Assembly (NCBI GenBank): GCA_036365455.1
Contig: JAWQUS010000027.1
Coordinates: forward strand, 17,658,501 to 17,722,500
DNA: 64,000 nt
From: Macrosoma leucophasiata
Lineage: Eukaryota; Arthropoda; Insecta; Lepidoptera; Hedylidae
Direction of reading: 5' to 3'
Shown: one piece after another, positions 54,801 through 64,000 of the stretch
Layout of the letters: every line of letters begins with the position of its first letter
Position numbering within the stretch: the stretch's first letter is position 1
The notes under the pieces: model-generated
Databases searched by the model: none
What the model was told of the DNA's origin: nothing
Seen by the model: the letters and a program-made list of their open reading frames with translations, nothing else
Translations under genes and position numbers: made by a program

Positions 54801-55235
54801 TCCGGTATTGGACAAAACTTGATCAAAATGGTTGTTAAACGTCACAAAGGGAAGGTGAGAGAGATAACGCTCTACAGACCTGAAATAAGCCGAAGCAGTG
54901 GCAGAATAAGTAGGGGGGGGGAGGTCCGCCATTGGTCTCTGGTTCTATTGGCCTTCGGGCTGCGGGGGATCCCCATAAGTGCGCGGGCGGTGGCCACTAA
55001 TTTTACCTCTTTCCGTATGGACGCTCGCATGTGCTTTCCGAACCTGTATTTTTGGACTAAGTTGATGTACGAGGGTACGCAGGACGCTGGGCCCGACGTT
55101 TTGTTTTTTTTGCTCGTGCATCTGCCGCCCCGGGCCTCCGATAACCTTAGTCCGCCACTAAGCCGAAATCTCCTTCATAAGGTGTGATGAAACCAATGAT
55201 GAAGCAATATATTTCTTGTTGGATACTGTAAGTAC
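54801..55235 (+). repeat. dispersed repeat family D, right part
   Basis: 'gtccggtattggacaaaact', 'gttaaacgtcacaaaggga' and 'gagataacgctctacagacc', interrupted by a GC-rich segment (54905-55150) of unknown origin, then 'gccgaaatctccttc' and 'atatttcttgttggatac'. Confidence 0.55.
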
Positions 55236-55273
55236 TTTTAATCAGAAAATCATGGAATGTACCTTTACCTACA

Positions 55274-55519
55274 GGGTTACCGGAAATTCGATACATTCCT
55301 TTGGAGGTGATAAAGTAGAGCTTATTTGCACTGTTTTTTGTACAGTAATACCCTTTATTTATAATTGCTTGTTTCTGAGATATTTTTTAATGTTTTTTTT
55401 GTTTTCGGAAAATGCCTATTTTTGTCAAATACTGGCATGTACCTATTTCAAAGATTTTATTCGTAACAACTCTTGTTTGTACATTTTCTAAAAGGAATGT
55501 ACCGAATTTCCGGTAACCC
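55274..55519. repeat. MITE with 'gggttaccggaaattcg' ends
   Basis: Terminal inverted repeats 'gggttaccggaaattcgata' and its complement 'taccgaatttccggtaaccc' continue inward through 'cattcctttgg'/'aaaaggaatg', about 30 bp in all. No transposase. The 91-codon frame inside it is not a gene. Confidence 0.8.
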
Positions 55520-55589
55520 TTGTATACAGTACCTACGCCCAAAACGTAAATGCCATTGAATGAAGTTACCTGGCGTTATCTTTGCGCCA

Positions 55590-55720
55590 TTCGCTTAGCT
55601 CGCGACGACCGCACATAGTAGTGAAATAAAGAGTTTCAAGTTGGCCTGATGAAAGCGAACTATTCCCACATTTTCCTTCTCGCGTATCCCTTCTATACCT
55701 ATACCATAAACTTAACTTCA
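55590..55720 (+). repeat. dispersed repeat family E
   Basis: 'cttagctcgcgacgacc', 'gcctgatgaaagcgaacta', 'cccacattttccttctcgcg' as in 9140-9330. Confidence 0.55.
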
Positions 55721-56484
55721 CAATCGCTTTTAAATTTCGGGCGTAGTGTATACTTGGAAAAATCTTAACAAAAAGAGAGTGACGGGCGAGCAAATTAGCA
55801 TTAATTAAATTTGTTTGTGTAGAAAAAAAATCTGTTTGTATAAAAACAACAAAATAATTTATAAAATAAGTAATAATTATGCTGAAGTATGTAAGGTAGT
55901 AAGTACCTACTGTTGTTAGACACGTCTAACTTGTTATGGAAATTAATATACATTTTATTATACTATACCTATTTGTGATGAGTATTGAGTACATAATAGT
56001 TATCTTTATCAAATTATAGACTTTGAACAATATGAAAATTTAATTTGTATACCCATTTCTTGGTTTATGGCTTATCCTAATGTATTAATTATTATATATT
56101 GTAAATGTAATATAAAATGTGATAAAAAATTGTTTTTAATATTAGCTTAATCAGACATGGTTAGAGATGTCCATAGTTAACACTTATTTACCTAAATGCA
56201 ATTTTTGACCTTAACACCAAACACTTGTAAGTACCTATATTGTTAAATATAATAACCAAATAGGTATCAACTTTCTTGGTTATTGAGTATTGTTGTAAAA
56301 CTTCATTAAATTCATATGAACATACATTTGTCATAACTTTTAATTGTATAGTTATGTTATTCTTGTATTATCAAATTGGCCTTGAGCAATTAACTTGATA
56401 AATATAATAAAATATTATTGTTCCTGTTATTTAGTATTTTTTCTTCGTTGGAAGTAATTAGGATTGAACTTAATCTGTTGTTAT
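55721..56484. other. 3' flank of the peroxiredoxin gene
   Basis: Very AT-rich; no open frame of note. Probably holds the peroxiredoxin 3' UTR next to 56485, but I see no clear polyadenylation signal to set its end. Confidence 0.5.
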
Positions 56485-56541
56485 TTAATTTTGTGCCACC
56501 TTCTCAAAATACTTCTTTTTCTCTGAAGGATTAGGTATAAT
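56485..56541 (-). CDS. Prdx4: Prdx4 exon 4
   Basis: 57 nt, phase 0; acceptor CTTTCAG; encodes [18 protein letters not shown] and TAA. Confidence 0.93.
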   Translation of the reverse strand: MIPNPSEKKKYFEKVAQN

Positions 56542-58630
56542 CTGAAAGAATAAAAAGAATAAATATAACCAATCAAATTAAGATATATAATAACATTTAT
56601 AAGAGCGTGTTATCATTTTAAGGTTCTTTTGTTGAATAAAACATATAAATTTCCCATGCATTAATTTAGCTTTTCATTTTGTACATCAAATCATGAAGTA
56701 CTTCTTGGACCCTATTCCAAGAATGTCCTAATACTCATAATCAAAGAAATTAGTTCCAAGGGAGATAGGGAACTCAAGCTATTAAAATTACACATTATTG
56801 AACATTATTCAGTATATTGGTGGGCATCAAATTGAGAACCATTTTGTAGTAAATTGCTGTTATCCTATAATTATCATAGGTACCATGCTATCTCAAAAGA
56901 GGAATGTTTAGCAGTGTCTATCAAATTTTACATCTGATTATACTTAATACACCTTCAGACCTGATTTTCTAGGAAATGGATGATAATAAAAAAATATATT
57001 CACTTACAGTATCTTGGCCAGGTTTCCAACCAGCTGGACAGACTTCTCCGTGATTATCAGTGTATTGGAATGCTTGTACTAATCTTAAAGTCTCATCAAC
57101 GGACCGACCCACGGGCAAGTCATTCATCGTAATTTGTCTAAGGATACCTCTATCATCAATTATGAATAATCCTCTTAAAGTATGGCCAAGATCTTCCAGG
57201 TACACCCCGTAATCCTTGGCAATGGAATGTGTAAGGTCACTCAATAGTGGAATATTTATTTTCCCCAAGCCGCCTTCTTTTCGAGGAGTATTAATCCATG
57301 CCAAATGTGTGAAGTGCGAATCAACAGAGCAGGCCACCACTTCAGTATTGATTTTTTTGAATTCTTCTATTCTCTCAGAGAATGCCAGGATTTCCGTAGG
57401 ACATACAAATGTGCTATAAAACAGTACAGTTGCTTTGTTAAAAAAGGTTAAAACAAAAGAGTGAACTAATATTTGATTGAAAAGCAATCTAGTGTAATTC
57501 AGATTTCTGTCACGGGGTTCTGTACAAATAGTTAATTTCCTATGTTATGTAGACTTCTTACAGGCTTTACTGTACTCTATATGTAAATTACTATTTCCTG
57601 GATTTTATTTGAAATGTAAGGCCCAGTAGTTTTGGACAGAAAAAGGGAAGGTATGTACAATTTTCATCTATTTTCTGAAATAAAACTAAGTATAACTTAA
57701 AATCAATAAAATAAATTTAAATATTTTTTTGTCTACAAGGACACTTAGACTTTTGCATTGTCAGTTTACAAGCTACTTATATTGAGACTTATTAATAATA
57801 ATCAATTTATAAATAAAATTTTACTGTTAAATCATCAAATCTTTCAATTCCTTCAGAAAAGATAAAGAAAAATCTATTTGTCCTAAACATAGTCATTCAC
57901 TTAGCAGAGTGCCAACTGCAGGCACTACTGAGAAGAATTACTCCACAACTAAACAAACTCAGTGTTGCTCTTTTAGTCCAGCAAAGTCCTTGTCAAAATC
58001 CAAATTTACTATTACTAATCTATAACATTTTAAATTGGTGCCATAACCATAAAACCAAACTACGAGAGGACACAATTCGTGAATTTTGTGTTTGGATCAC
58101 TGATTTACATGTGTGTACCATATTAAATTGGTCCCCTAGTTTCAGAGAAAATCAGCTGTGACAGTCAGACAAATGCACAAGTGGTCTTATAAGTGGTAAA
58201 TTTTTTCCATTTGAGGTATACAATACTAACAAAAAAAAATGAAAGCAAATACTTACAAATCCAGCGGATAAAAGAAAAATACTAAATATTTTCCTTTAAA
58301 GCTAGAAAGTGATAACTGTGTGATTTCTCCATTAACAATCGCAGTACCCTCCCACTCCGGGGCAGGTTTTGAAACTGTAATTGAATGAAATTCATATCGG
58401 TTACTGTCGTATTTTTAGGAAGGTAAACGTTTAAATTAATTAAGTTTAGACTTTTACATACTCATAGCTTTAGTAAATTGTAATTTATGATCAATTTTTC
58501 TGGCACCGCCGGGGAAAACATTGCCGCTTCCGTAAGTATAACATGAATCGCTTTCAAATAATGCCGAATTACACTTTGTTGATGTACATATCAGCAGTAC
58601 TACTGGGAATATGAAATATTTTGCGTTCAT
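56485..58630 (-). CDS. Prdx4: peroxiredoxin 4-type, secreted/ER 2-Cys peroxiredoxin
   Basis: Complete four-exon gene: 58462-58630, 58257-58374, 57008-57413 and 56485-56541; 750 nt, 249 aa. All introns have GT/AG and the phases add up. The protein reduces hydrogen peroxide with a peroxidatic Cys and recycles through a resolving Cys of the partner subunit. Visible: a signal peptide ([13 protein letters not shown]), the PRDX4-type N-terminal [30 protein letters not shown], the peroxidatic site [14 protein letters not shown] ([10 protein letters not shown]), the resolving site [11 protein letters not shown], and a C-terminal YF ([10 protein letters not shown]). GGLG plus YF is the pattern of peroxiredoxins prone to hyperoxidation. 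The signal peptide and extra N-terminal Cys separate it from cytosolic PRDX1/2; the closest fly protein type is Jafrac2. A LINE sits about 100 bp upstream. Confidence 0.95.
57008..57413 (-). CDS. Prdx4: Prdx4 exon 3
   Basis: 406 nt; acceptor TTTATAG, donor ATACT|GTAAGTG. Phase 2 in, 0 out. Contains both redox cysteines, FVCPTE and GEVCPAGW. Confidence 0.95.
58257..58374 (-). CDS. Prdx4: Prdx4 exon 2
   Basis: 118 nt; acceptor ATTACAG, donor GATTT|GTAAGT. Phase 1 in, 2 out. Encodes [20 protein letters not shown] and [16 protein letters not shown]. Confidence 0.94.
58462..58630 (-). CDS. Prdx4: Prdx4 exon 1 with signal peptide
   Basis: 169 nt from ATG (58628-58630) to donor ATGA|GTATGT. Encodes a hydrophobic leader of about 22 residues followed by [20 protein letters not shown]. 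This ATG is chosen because it gives the signal peptide and the family N-terminus. Confidence 0.92.
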
Positions 58631-58732
58631 TGTAATTCACAGTTAATCAACATGTAACGTAAACTGTTGTGATGTGGTTGTGATTCTCAAAAATCGAATA
58701 AATTTTATAATCTAAAAACTACACAACCGCAC

Positions 58733-58743
58733 GACCAATAATC
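58733..58743. repeat. target-site duplication, left
   Basis: GACCAATAATC, an exact match to 61965-61975; the two bracket the LINE. Confidence 0.85.
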
Positions 58744-61700
58744 TGACTGTTTATTCATCATCCCTCCCTCCGCGCGTGAAGCGCAACAAAAGGGGGGGGA
58801 TGGTTCGGGGGTCGAGGAATGTCCTCCTTCCCCGGGCCTATCTGCCCCCGAGACGTCGGGGGCGTGGTCCTTAACTGGAGATGCTGGCACGCAGAGGAAC
58901 TCGCTGAAGGAGGCTTCGTACAGTTTTTTTTTTTTTTTGTTTTTTTTTTTTTTTGTTTTGTTTTTTCTCCTTTTTATTTTTTTTTTTAGCTTTTTAACCC
59001 ATTTCTTTGTTTTATGTGTTTTTTTTTTTTGTTTTTTTTTGTTTTTGTTTTTGTTTTTTTTTTGTTTTTGTTTTTGGGTACATTCTTTTCACTCCCTCAG
59101 CTATTCTTCCGCGCGCCGCTTACAAAAGGTTGTGTATGTTGACGTTGGCGATGGTAAGGGGCCACACGACCACGTCGTCACCTTGGCCTAAACCTGACGG
59201 CGCAGCCGCGGTCCCGGGCGACGTCTCAAGTCCTCGACCGGGAGTCGAACCCGGTCGGTGGGCGGGGCTCGAACCCTCCCAATAATCTGAGGGTGGTTGG
59301 GGCCTGTCGACAGTGGTATGAGTGTCAGTGTAGGTGTATGTCTGGGCGGCCTTCACTGTGATCCGGGGGATCGGGGCCTTTGGAGGGATGGGGTGGGCAA
59401 CATCGGCTCGACGCGCCCTCGGCGATGCAGGAGGGAGGATCTCGCGCGGCAACTGACGACCCTCGGGTGGGCGGCTGTGGAGAGGGGCGATTCCGCGGAG
59501 ATGCTCGTGGGGTCCGTTGTCTGCGCGGTCGAACATTCGACGCGCGAGACGGACCACGAACTCCTCCACGGACTCAACCCCTAGATCCCGGGCGATGACG
59601 TCGTTGCGCACGTACCTCCCCGCTCCTGTGATCAGCCGGAGAGACACGTTCTGCTGAACCTGAAGCCTGCGCCGCTGCGTCGCGGAGCATAGTGCATACC
59701 ATGCAGGCGCAGCGTACGTCAGCCTCGAGCGGACATAGGTCTTGTATAGCCGGATTTTGGTCCGGAGTGGCAGTCTCGATTGAAGAACGGGACGCAGCAT
59801 CGAGCGCGCGGTCGCCGCCTGTTGCACCACGTGATTCACAGTGGGCACCATGCGGAGCGCGCGGTCGATGCTACACCCCAGATACTTCACCGTAGACTGC
59901 CAGGCTATGTCCTGGCCTCGCAGTCGGAGCGGCTGCGGTAAGCGGCGGACTCGTGTTACGAAAGCGGCCGTCTTGTCTACGTTGACGGCCATCCGCCACC
60001 TGTCCAGCCACTCCGGCAGCAGGTCCAGCAGGTGTTGCATTTTTGCGATTGCTAAATGCAACCGAGCCGATGTCGCTACATAGGCGCTGTCGTCGGCAAA
60101 CAAGGACAGCATGACGTCCCTCTCCCCCTCGCGCAGATGGTCACGCAGGGTGGGAACGTCGTCTGTGTACGCCGCATAAAGGCACGGCGACAGACAGCTG
60201 CCTTGTGGAACTCCGGCACGGATTGGATGCTGGGCAGAATCGCAGCCCTCCACCGTGACGTAGAACCGCCGGTCTTGGAGAAAGTCAGCTACCACCCTAA
60301 AAATGCCAGGTTGCATTTTGGCTGCTATCTTGTCGAGGAGGCCAACGTGCCACACACGGTCGAAAGCTTTTTCTATGTCTAGAAAAACTCCGACCGCGTA
60401 GTGATCTCTGTTGGCCTCGTCGGCAAGGTGATGCAGCACTCTGGCAAGTTGGAGCGTGGTTGAATGTCCCGCGCGGAAGCCGAATTGCTCCTCTCTACTC
60501 GGGAGGAGCGGTCTCAGCCTCCGCAGCAGGAGGCGCTCAAACAACTTGCCCAGGTGCGACAGCAACGTTATAGGGCGATAGCTGGACGTGAGTCGGCGGT
60601 CCTTGCCCGGTTTCGGGAGGACGATAACCTTTCCCAGCTTCCAATCAGTGGGAAAATGGCCAGTCCGGAGTACCCCGTTGAAAAGTTTGGTTAGTGACAC
60701 CAAACTTCTCCACGGTAGATGCCGGAGCGCCTCAATTGGGATTCCGTCAGGCCCGGCGGCCCTCCTACTAGGTAGTCGGAGGACGGCTTTGCGCAGCTCA
60801 GACGGGGAGATAAAATCTTCTCCCCGGAGCGGCGCGGCGGGGGCCGACAGGAGTTCCCTCACTCGGCGCTCACAGTCATCATGGTGCTCGACGGCAGCGC
60901 CGCTAGCGGGGTTGGGGGTGAACACCCCCTCCAGGTGGTTGGCCATGATTTCGGCGCGGTCCTGGGGCCTATAGCACCGTCTACCGCTACTGTCAAGCAG
61001 CGGATAGATGGGTGGTGCCTCGCGCGTGAGCGCTCTCGTGAGCGCGTAGAGGTTCGTATCTTTCTCACCTGCGCGGTCGATGGTGGTTTCCCAAGTCGAC
61101 CCGCGGTACGCGCTCACGGCAGCGCTCAAGCGCTCGGTCAGGCGGTTGAGGTCACTTTTCACCGACGGACAACGGGTGCGCGCCCACAAATGGCGCAGCG
61201 CACGCTTCCGCTGGCGCATGGACTCGAGTGAGGCGGGTAGGGCGCCCCTGCGGTATGACTTCGGCGGCAGGGTTGTAGTGGCCGCCTCTTTGGCGGACTT
61301 GATGATTGCGGCGAGGCGGTTGGTTGCCTCCTCCACGTCCTCTGGAGACTGCAGGGCGCCCAGCGGTTCGGCCTCACTCATGGTGCGCGTGAAAGCGTGC
61401 CAGTCGGTGCGCCGACGCGGCGGTCGCGGGATCGTGAAGTTGGTCGTCAGTGATAGAGTGACCAGTAGGGGAAGGTGCTGTGCGTCGAGGTCATATAGCA
61501 CCTCCACGTGGACCGGCCATGGCAGATGCTTATGTATGACGATGTCCAGCACGTCCGGTTGATGGTTTTGGTTGGTTGGTACGTGCGAGGGCGCGTCGGG
61601 CCCTATCACACTGTACCCACCCACCTGGCTGTCCTCGAAGATCCGACGGCCCGGCGGGGAAATCACCCTTGACCCCCAAGAGGGGTGCTTGGCATTCAGG

Positions 61701-61964
61701 TCCCCCGCCACAATGGTCGGTTTGTCCCCGAGGAGAGCATGGACGTCTCGGACATCGACATGTCCACCTGGAGGTCGATAAGCGGCGAAGATGTTGAGCT
61801 CCGTGCCATCTGCGTTCACGCATACTCCCTTGGAGCGCACTGACGCGAACGGCAAGATACCCAACTCGTCGTGCACAACGTCACGGCGCACGAGAGCGGC
61901 AGTACCTCTGTATGCCAGCCCCCGCGGCGAAACCTCGTCGTGACGGTACACGAAGAAGTTAGGT
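58744..61964 (-). mobile_element. jockey-like LINE, 5'-truncated (3221 bp)
   Basis: Lies on the minus strand between exact 11-bp copies of GACCAATAATC. The 5' part (all of ORF1 and the start of the endonuclease) is missing. ORF2 is open to its stop at 59120. The 3' UTR holds a long A-rich, CAAAA-type tract on the element strand (58924-59080), a GC-rich segment, and an end 'gatgatgaataaacagtca' without a long poly(A). The intact frame and perfect duplication point to a recent insertion. Confidence 0.9.
59120..61964 (-). CDS. LINE ORF2: endonuclease and reverse transcriptase (5' partial)
   Basis: About 948 codons from the truncation point. The endonuclease is read from its middle: VYRHDEVSPRGLAYRGTAAL, FAAYRPPGG, VAGDLNAKHPSWGS, then LDAQHLPLLV where many relatives have SDH. 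Reverse transcriptase motifs: EQFGFRAGHSTTLQLARVLH, AVGVFLDIEKAFDRVW, AGVPQGSCLSPCLYAAYTDD, the catalytic LSLFADDSAYVA, and TVKYLGCSIDRAL. The C-terminal RLYKTYVRSRLTYAAPAWYA is typical of the jockey group. The frame runs on upstream to 62056 in host DNA; those first 30 or so codons are not part of the element. Without ORF1, a promoter and a whole endonuclease it should not be autonomous. Confidence 0.92.
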
Positions 61965-61975
61965 GACCAATAATC
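61965..61975. repeat. target-site duplication, right
   Basis: GACCAATAATC at the truncated 5' end of the LINE; see 58733-58743. Confidence 0.85.
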
Positions 61976-64000
61976 GGAAATGACACTTGACACCACAATG
62001 TACTCTGTGCTTGACACTCTTGACAATAAGTAGCTATTTAGGGATGAACGATACATAAATGTTTTAAAAACACTCGATGTATATTAGCGATTAGCGATAC
62101 ATAGAATCGAACCGATGTATTTTTAGTTCTTCAACATCAAGTATACATCGATGTTTTTATATCGAATCGAAGCAACTTTAGGTTAGCTAGGTATTCATTA
62201 TTATTGAAAGGTTCTTTAGAAAATAGCATCATTCAGTTCACGGTTTATAAATGTTTTCTTTTCTCTTACTAAGCCTACACGCTTTTATCATCAAATTGGC
62301 ACACGGTCTGATTTTCGTCCAATATTAAAAAAAAATATTTATTCATGTCATGACATGATACAAGGATCTGATAAATTACATCTTGAAACTACTATAGCTA
62401 TCAGCAAGTATACTATTAAATAAATTTGATATAATTAATTGTATGTATGCGACTTAATGTGACTGAAAGACTCTGTATCTATCTTCTAAATAGATGAGGT
62501 CTTAAATAAATATTGTGTAAAAAAGCACTCCTTCTGGTCTTTGGTCCATGGAAGGCGGGGAGAAACGTCACACCTTTTTGAAACAAGTAAAATTTTAATG
62601 AAAAATTTTACATATTTCTCTACGTTTAACAAATTTATATGTACTTTTTTTTAAAATAACTTTAACAAATATTTTGGTGCAACCCAGGCTTAGTGGAGTA
62701 TAGCCTTTTTAAATAAGCGCCTCTTTTTTTTCATTTTTAAACCACATAAATAAAATATATTATCTTAATTATTATATATGTAGTATTTTCTGATATACCG
62801 ATTTTACATCGATGCCACTTTCCCATGCATTACCCTAATGCTATTGACCCACAGCACCCACAGACTGAACTATTGACCTATTTCCAGCTAATTGACAACA
62901 TTTCATATTTTTAATTTACATGTTTTATTACATTATTCAAAAGTTCATCCAAAACTAGGGCACCCGTGTTTAACCATTTTTCGAAATTTTGTACTTTTCA
63001 TTCATAATTTCTACTTTGAAAGTTAGTGTATTCTAAAAAGACGTATGCGCCATATGACGTCACACATACGGTGGAATGGCGATAGAACAATTGCCTTGTG
63101 CCGTGACCCTAAAAAAATTGTAGATGTCACTGTCTTGTCGTTGTCACCTTGCCAAACACGATGTGGGGCTGTTGATCTTTTTATTTTAAAAATATAAGTA
63201 CCAGTGTTTGATATATCGAAAAAATTATCGATGTATCAATATAATTTTTAAAAAAAACTTTGACCCTGTGTCTCGTCGATTAATCTCTTCCTTGATCCAA
63301 CTACAAAATTATAAAAAGAGGATAGAGTAAAAAAAACACAGCGTAGCTTCTCAAAATATAAAAAAAATATCGATTAAAATTCTACATTTAAATTAGTTTT
63401 TAATATCGACCTAAAGAAAAAATCGATCTTCGATTATCGATCAATTTTTGATTTGGGCTATGTAATACTAAATTTCAAGGAAAACAGACGACCAAAAAAT
63501 AAAACAACTCAACAGTGTTCAATGGGTCTAATGTTTCCTTTACTCACGTTTAAACGTTAAATCTTATGATCTGTATGTTTCCTATGTCCCTATGTAAATT
63601 AACCAAAAAGATCAATCTTCGATTTTCCAGGGTATAGTATCGATTCACTAGATCAATCCAGTACTGTGGATCGAGTTAAATAAATTATTATAATTATTTA
63701 AATAAGAATCGATTTTTTGGGTTCTAAAGATCGCTTTTCCGATTAATCGATCTCAGGTCTCGGATCACCAACCCTACTTCCTAGTTTTATACTTTGACAT
63801 TGACGTATCCGTATCAATTTGACACATCTTGTCACAGAGTATGTAACAATAATGTTTTCATCTAAAGATAGGCAATGGAAACTACTTCATTCATTCATAA
63901 AAATATATATTTGAACTCAGTAAAGAAAATTAAAGAAACGGTATTTTTCTTTTAGGGTCGTGTCAAATTTGAAATGTTGTCAATTGACAGCAAGTGACAG
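61976..64000. other. upstream flank, AT-rich, ATCGAT-rich
   Basis: The first part (61976-62040) is probably the original upstream region of the peroxiredoxin gene, now displaced by the LINE. Words such as ATCGAT, TATCGA and TCGATTAATCGA cluster at 62080-62180 and 63200-63760. A half copy of MITE family A is at 62650-62696. No gene seen; repeated 'ttgaca'/'tgacag' words close the window. Confidence 0.5.

Noticed and set aside
55216..55491. 91-codon plus-strand frame
   Set aside because: Lies within a terminal-inverted-repeat MITE; hydrophobic composition comes from T-rich sequence.
58937..59285. Phe-rich plus-strand frames
   Set aside because: Translation of a T-rich tract that is the A-rich 3' UTR of the LINE.
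59297..61797. Many plus-strand frames and other-frame minus-strand frames of 60-160 codons
   Set aside because: Shadows of the GC-rich LINE ORF2.

Overview
The window looks like nuclear DNA from a lepidopteran insect. It is AT-rich, its genes are split by introns with GT/AG borders, and it is crowded with moth and butterfly repeats: RTE-type LINE tails around the 'CCAGCAGTGGACGTC' motif, tRNA-headed SINEs, palindromic MITEs, and three copies of one mariner family. I cannot name the species. Coding sequence is a small fraction. Most short open frames are shadows or repeat sequence.

Layout. 1-21 kb: no host gene found; mosaic of dispersed repeats, two mariner copies (3701-4973, 19082-20362) and tRNA-like cassettes. 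21.27-42.25 kb, minus strand: an angiomotin (Amot) homologue that I assembled exon by exon. Sixteen well-supported exons plus one tentative 5' exon keep phase across every junction and end in a stop at 21270. 44.5-46.1 kb (plus) and 46.66-48.76 kb (minus): two small rhodanese-domain genes, tail to tail, with the same exon phases. 49.1-50.2 kb: third mariner, internally deleted. 50.2-56.4 kb: repeats and LINE fragments. 56.48-58.63 kb, minus: a complete four-exon secreted/ER 2-Cys peroxiredoxin of the PRDX4 type (249 aa). 58.74-61.96 kb: a 5'-truncated jockey-like LINE, flanked by an 11-bp target-site duplication, inserted about 100 bp upstream of the PRDX4 start codon. 61.98-64 kb: AT-rich, many ATCGAT-like words, no gene seen.

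The host genes do not form an obvious pathway: Amot is a junctional scaffold of Hippo signalling, the rhodanese proteins are sulfurtransferase-fold proteins, and PRDX4 removes peroxide in the secretory pathway. The most unusual structure is inside Amot (30.5-31.4 kb). One coiled-coil exon is followed by four complete, apparently identical 111-nt copies and one truncated copy. Each complete copy has AG and GT borders and the same phase (2 in, 2 out), so any number could in principle be included without breaking frame, but the gaps between copies are only 40 or 54 nt. Other notable points: nested LINE insertions whose duplications can be read directly, a tRNA-Thr-like cassette found in both orientations beside the same flank, a SINE that shares its tail with a LINE in the window, several perfect long palindromes, and a one-base defect at a splice donor of the minus-strand rhodanese gene.
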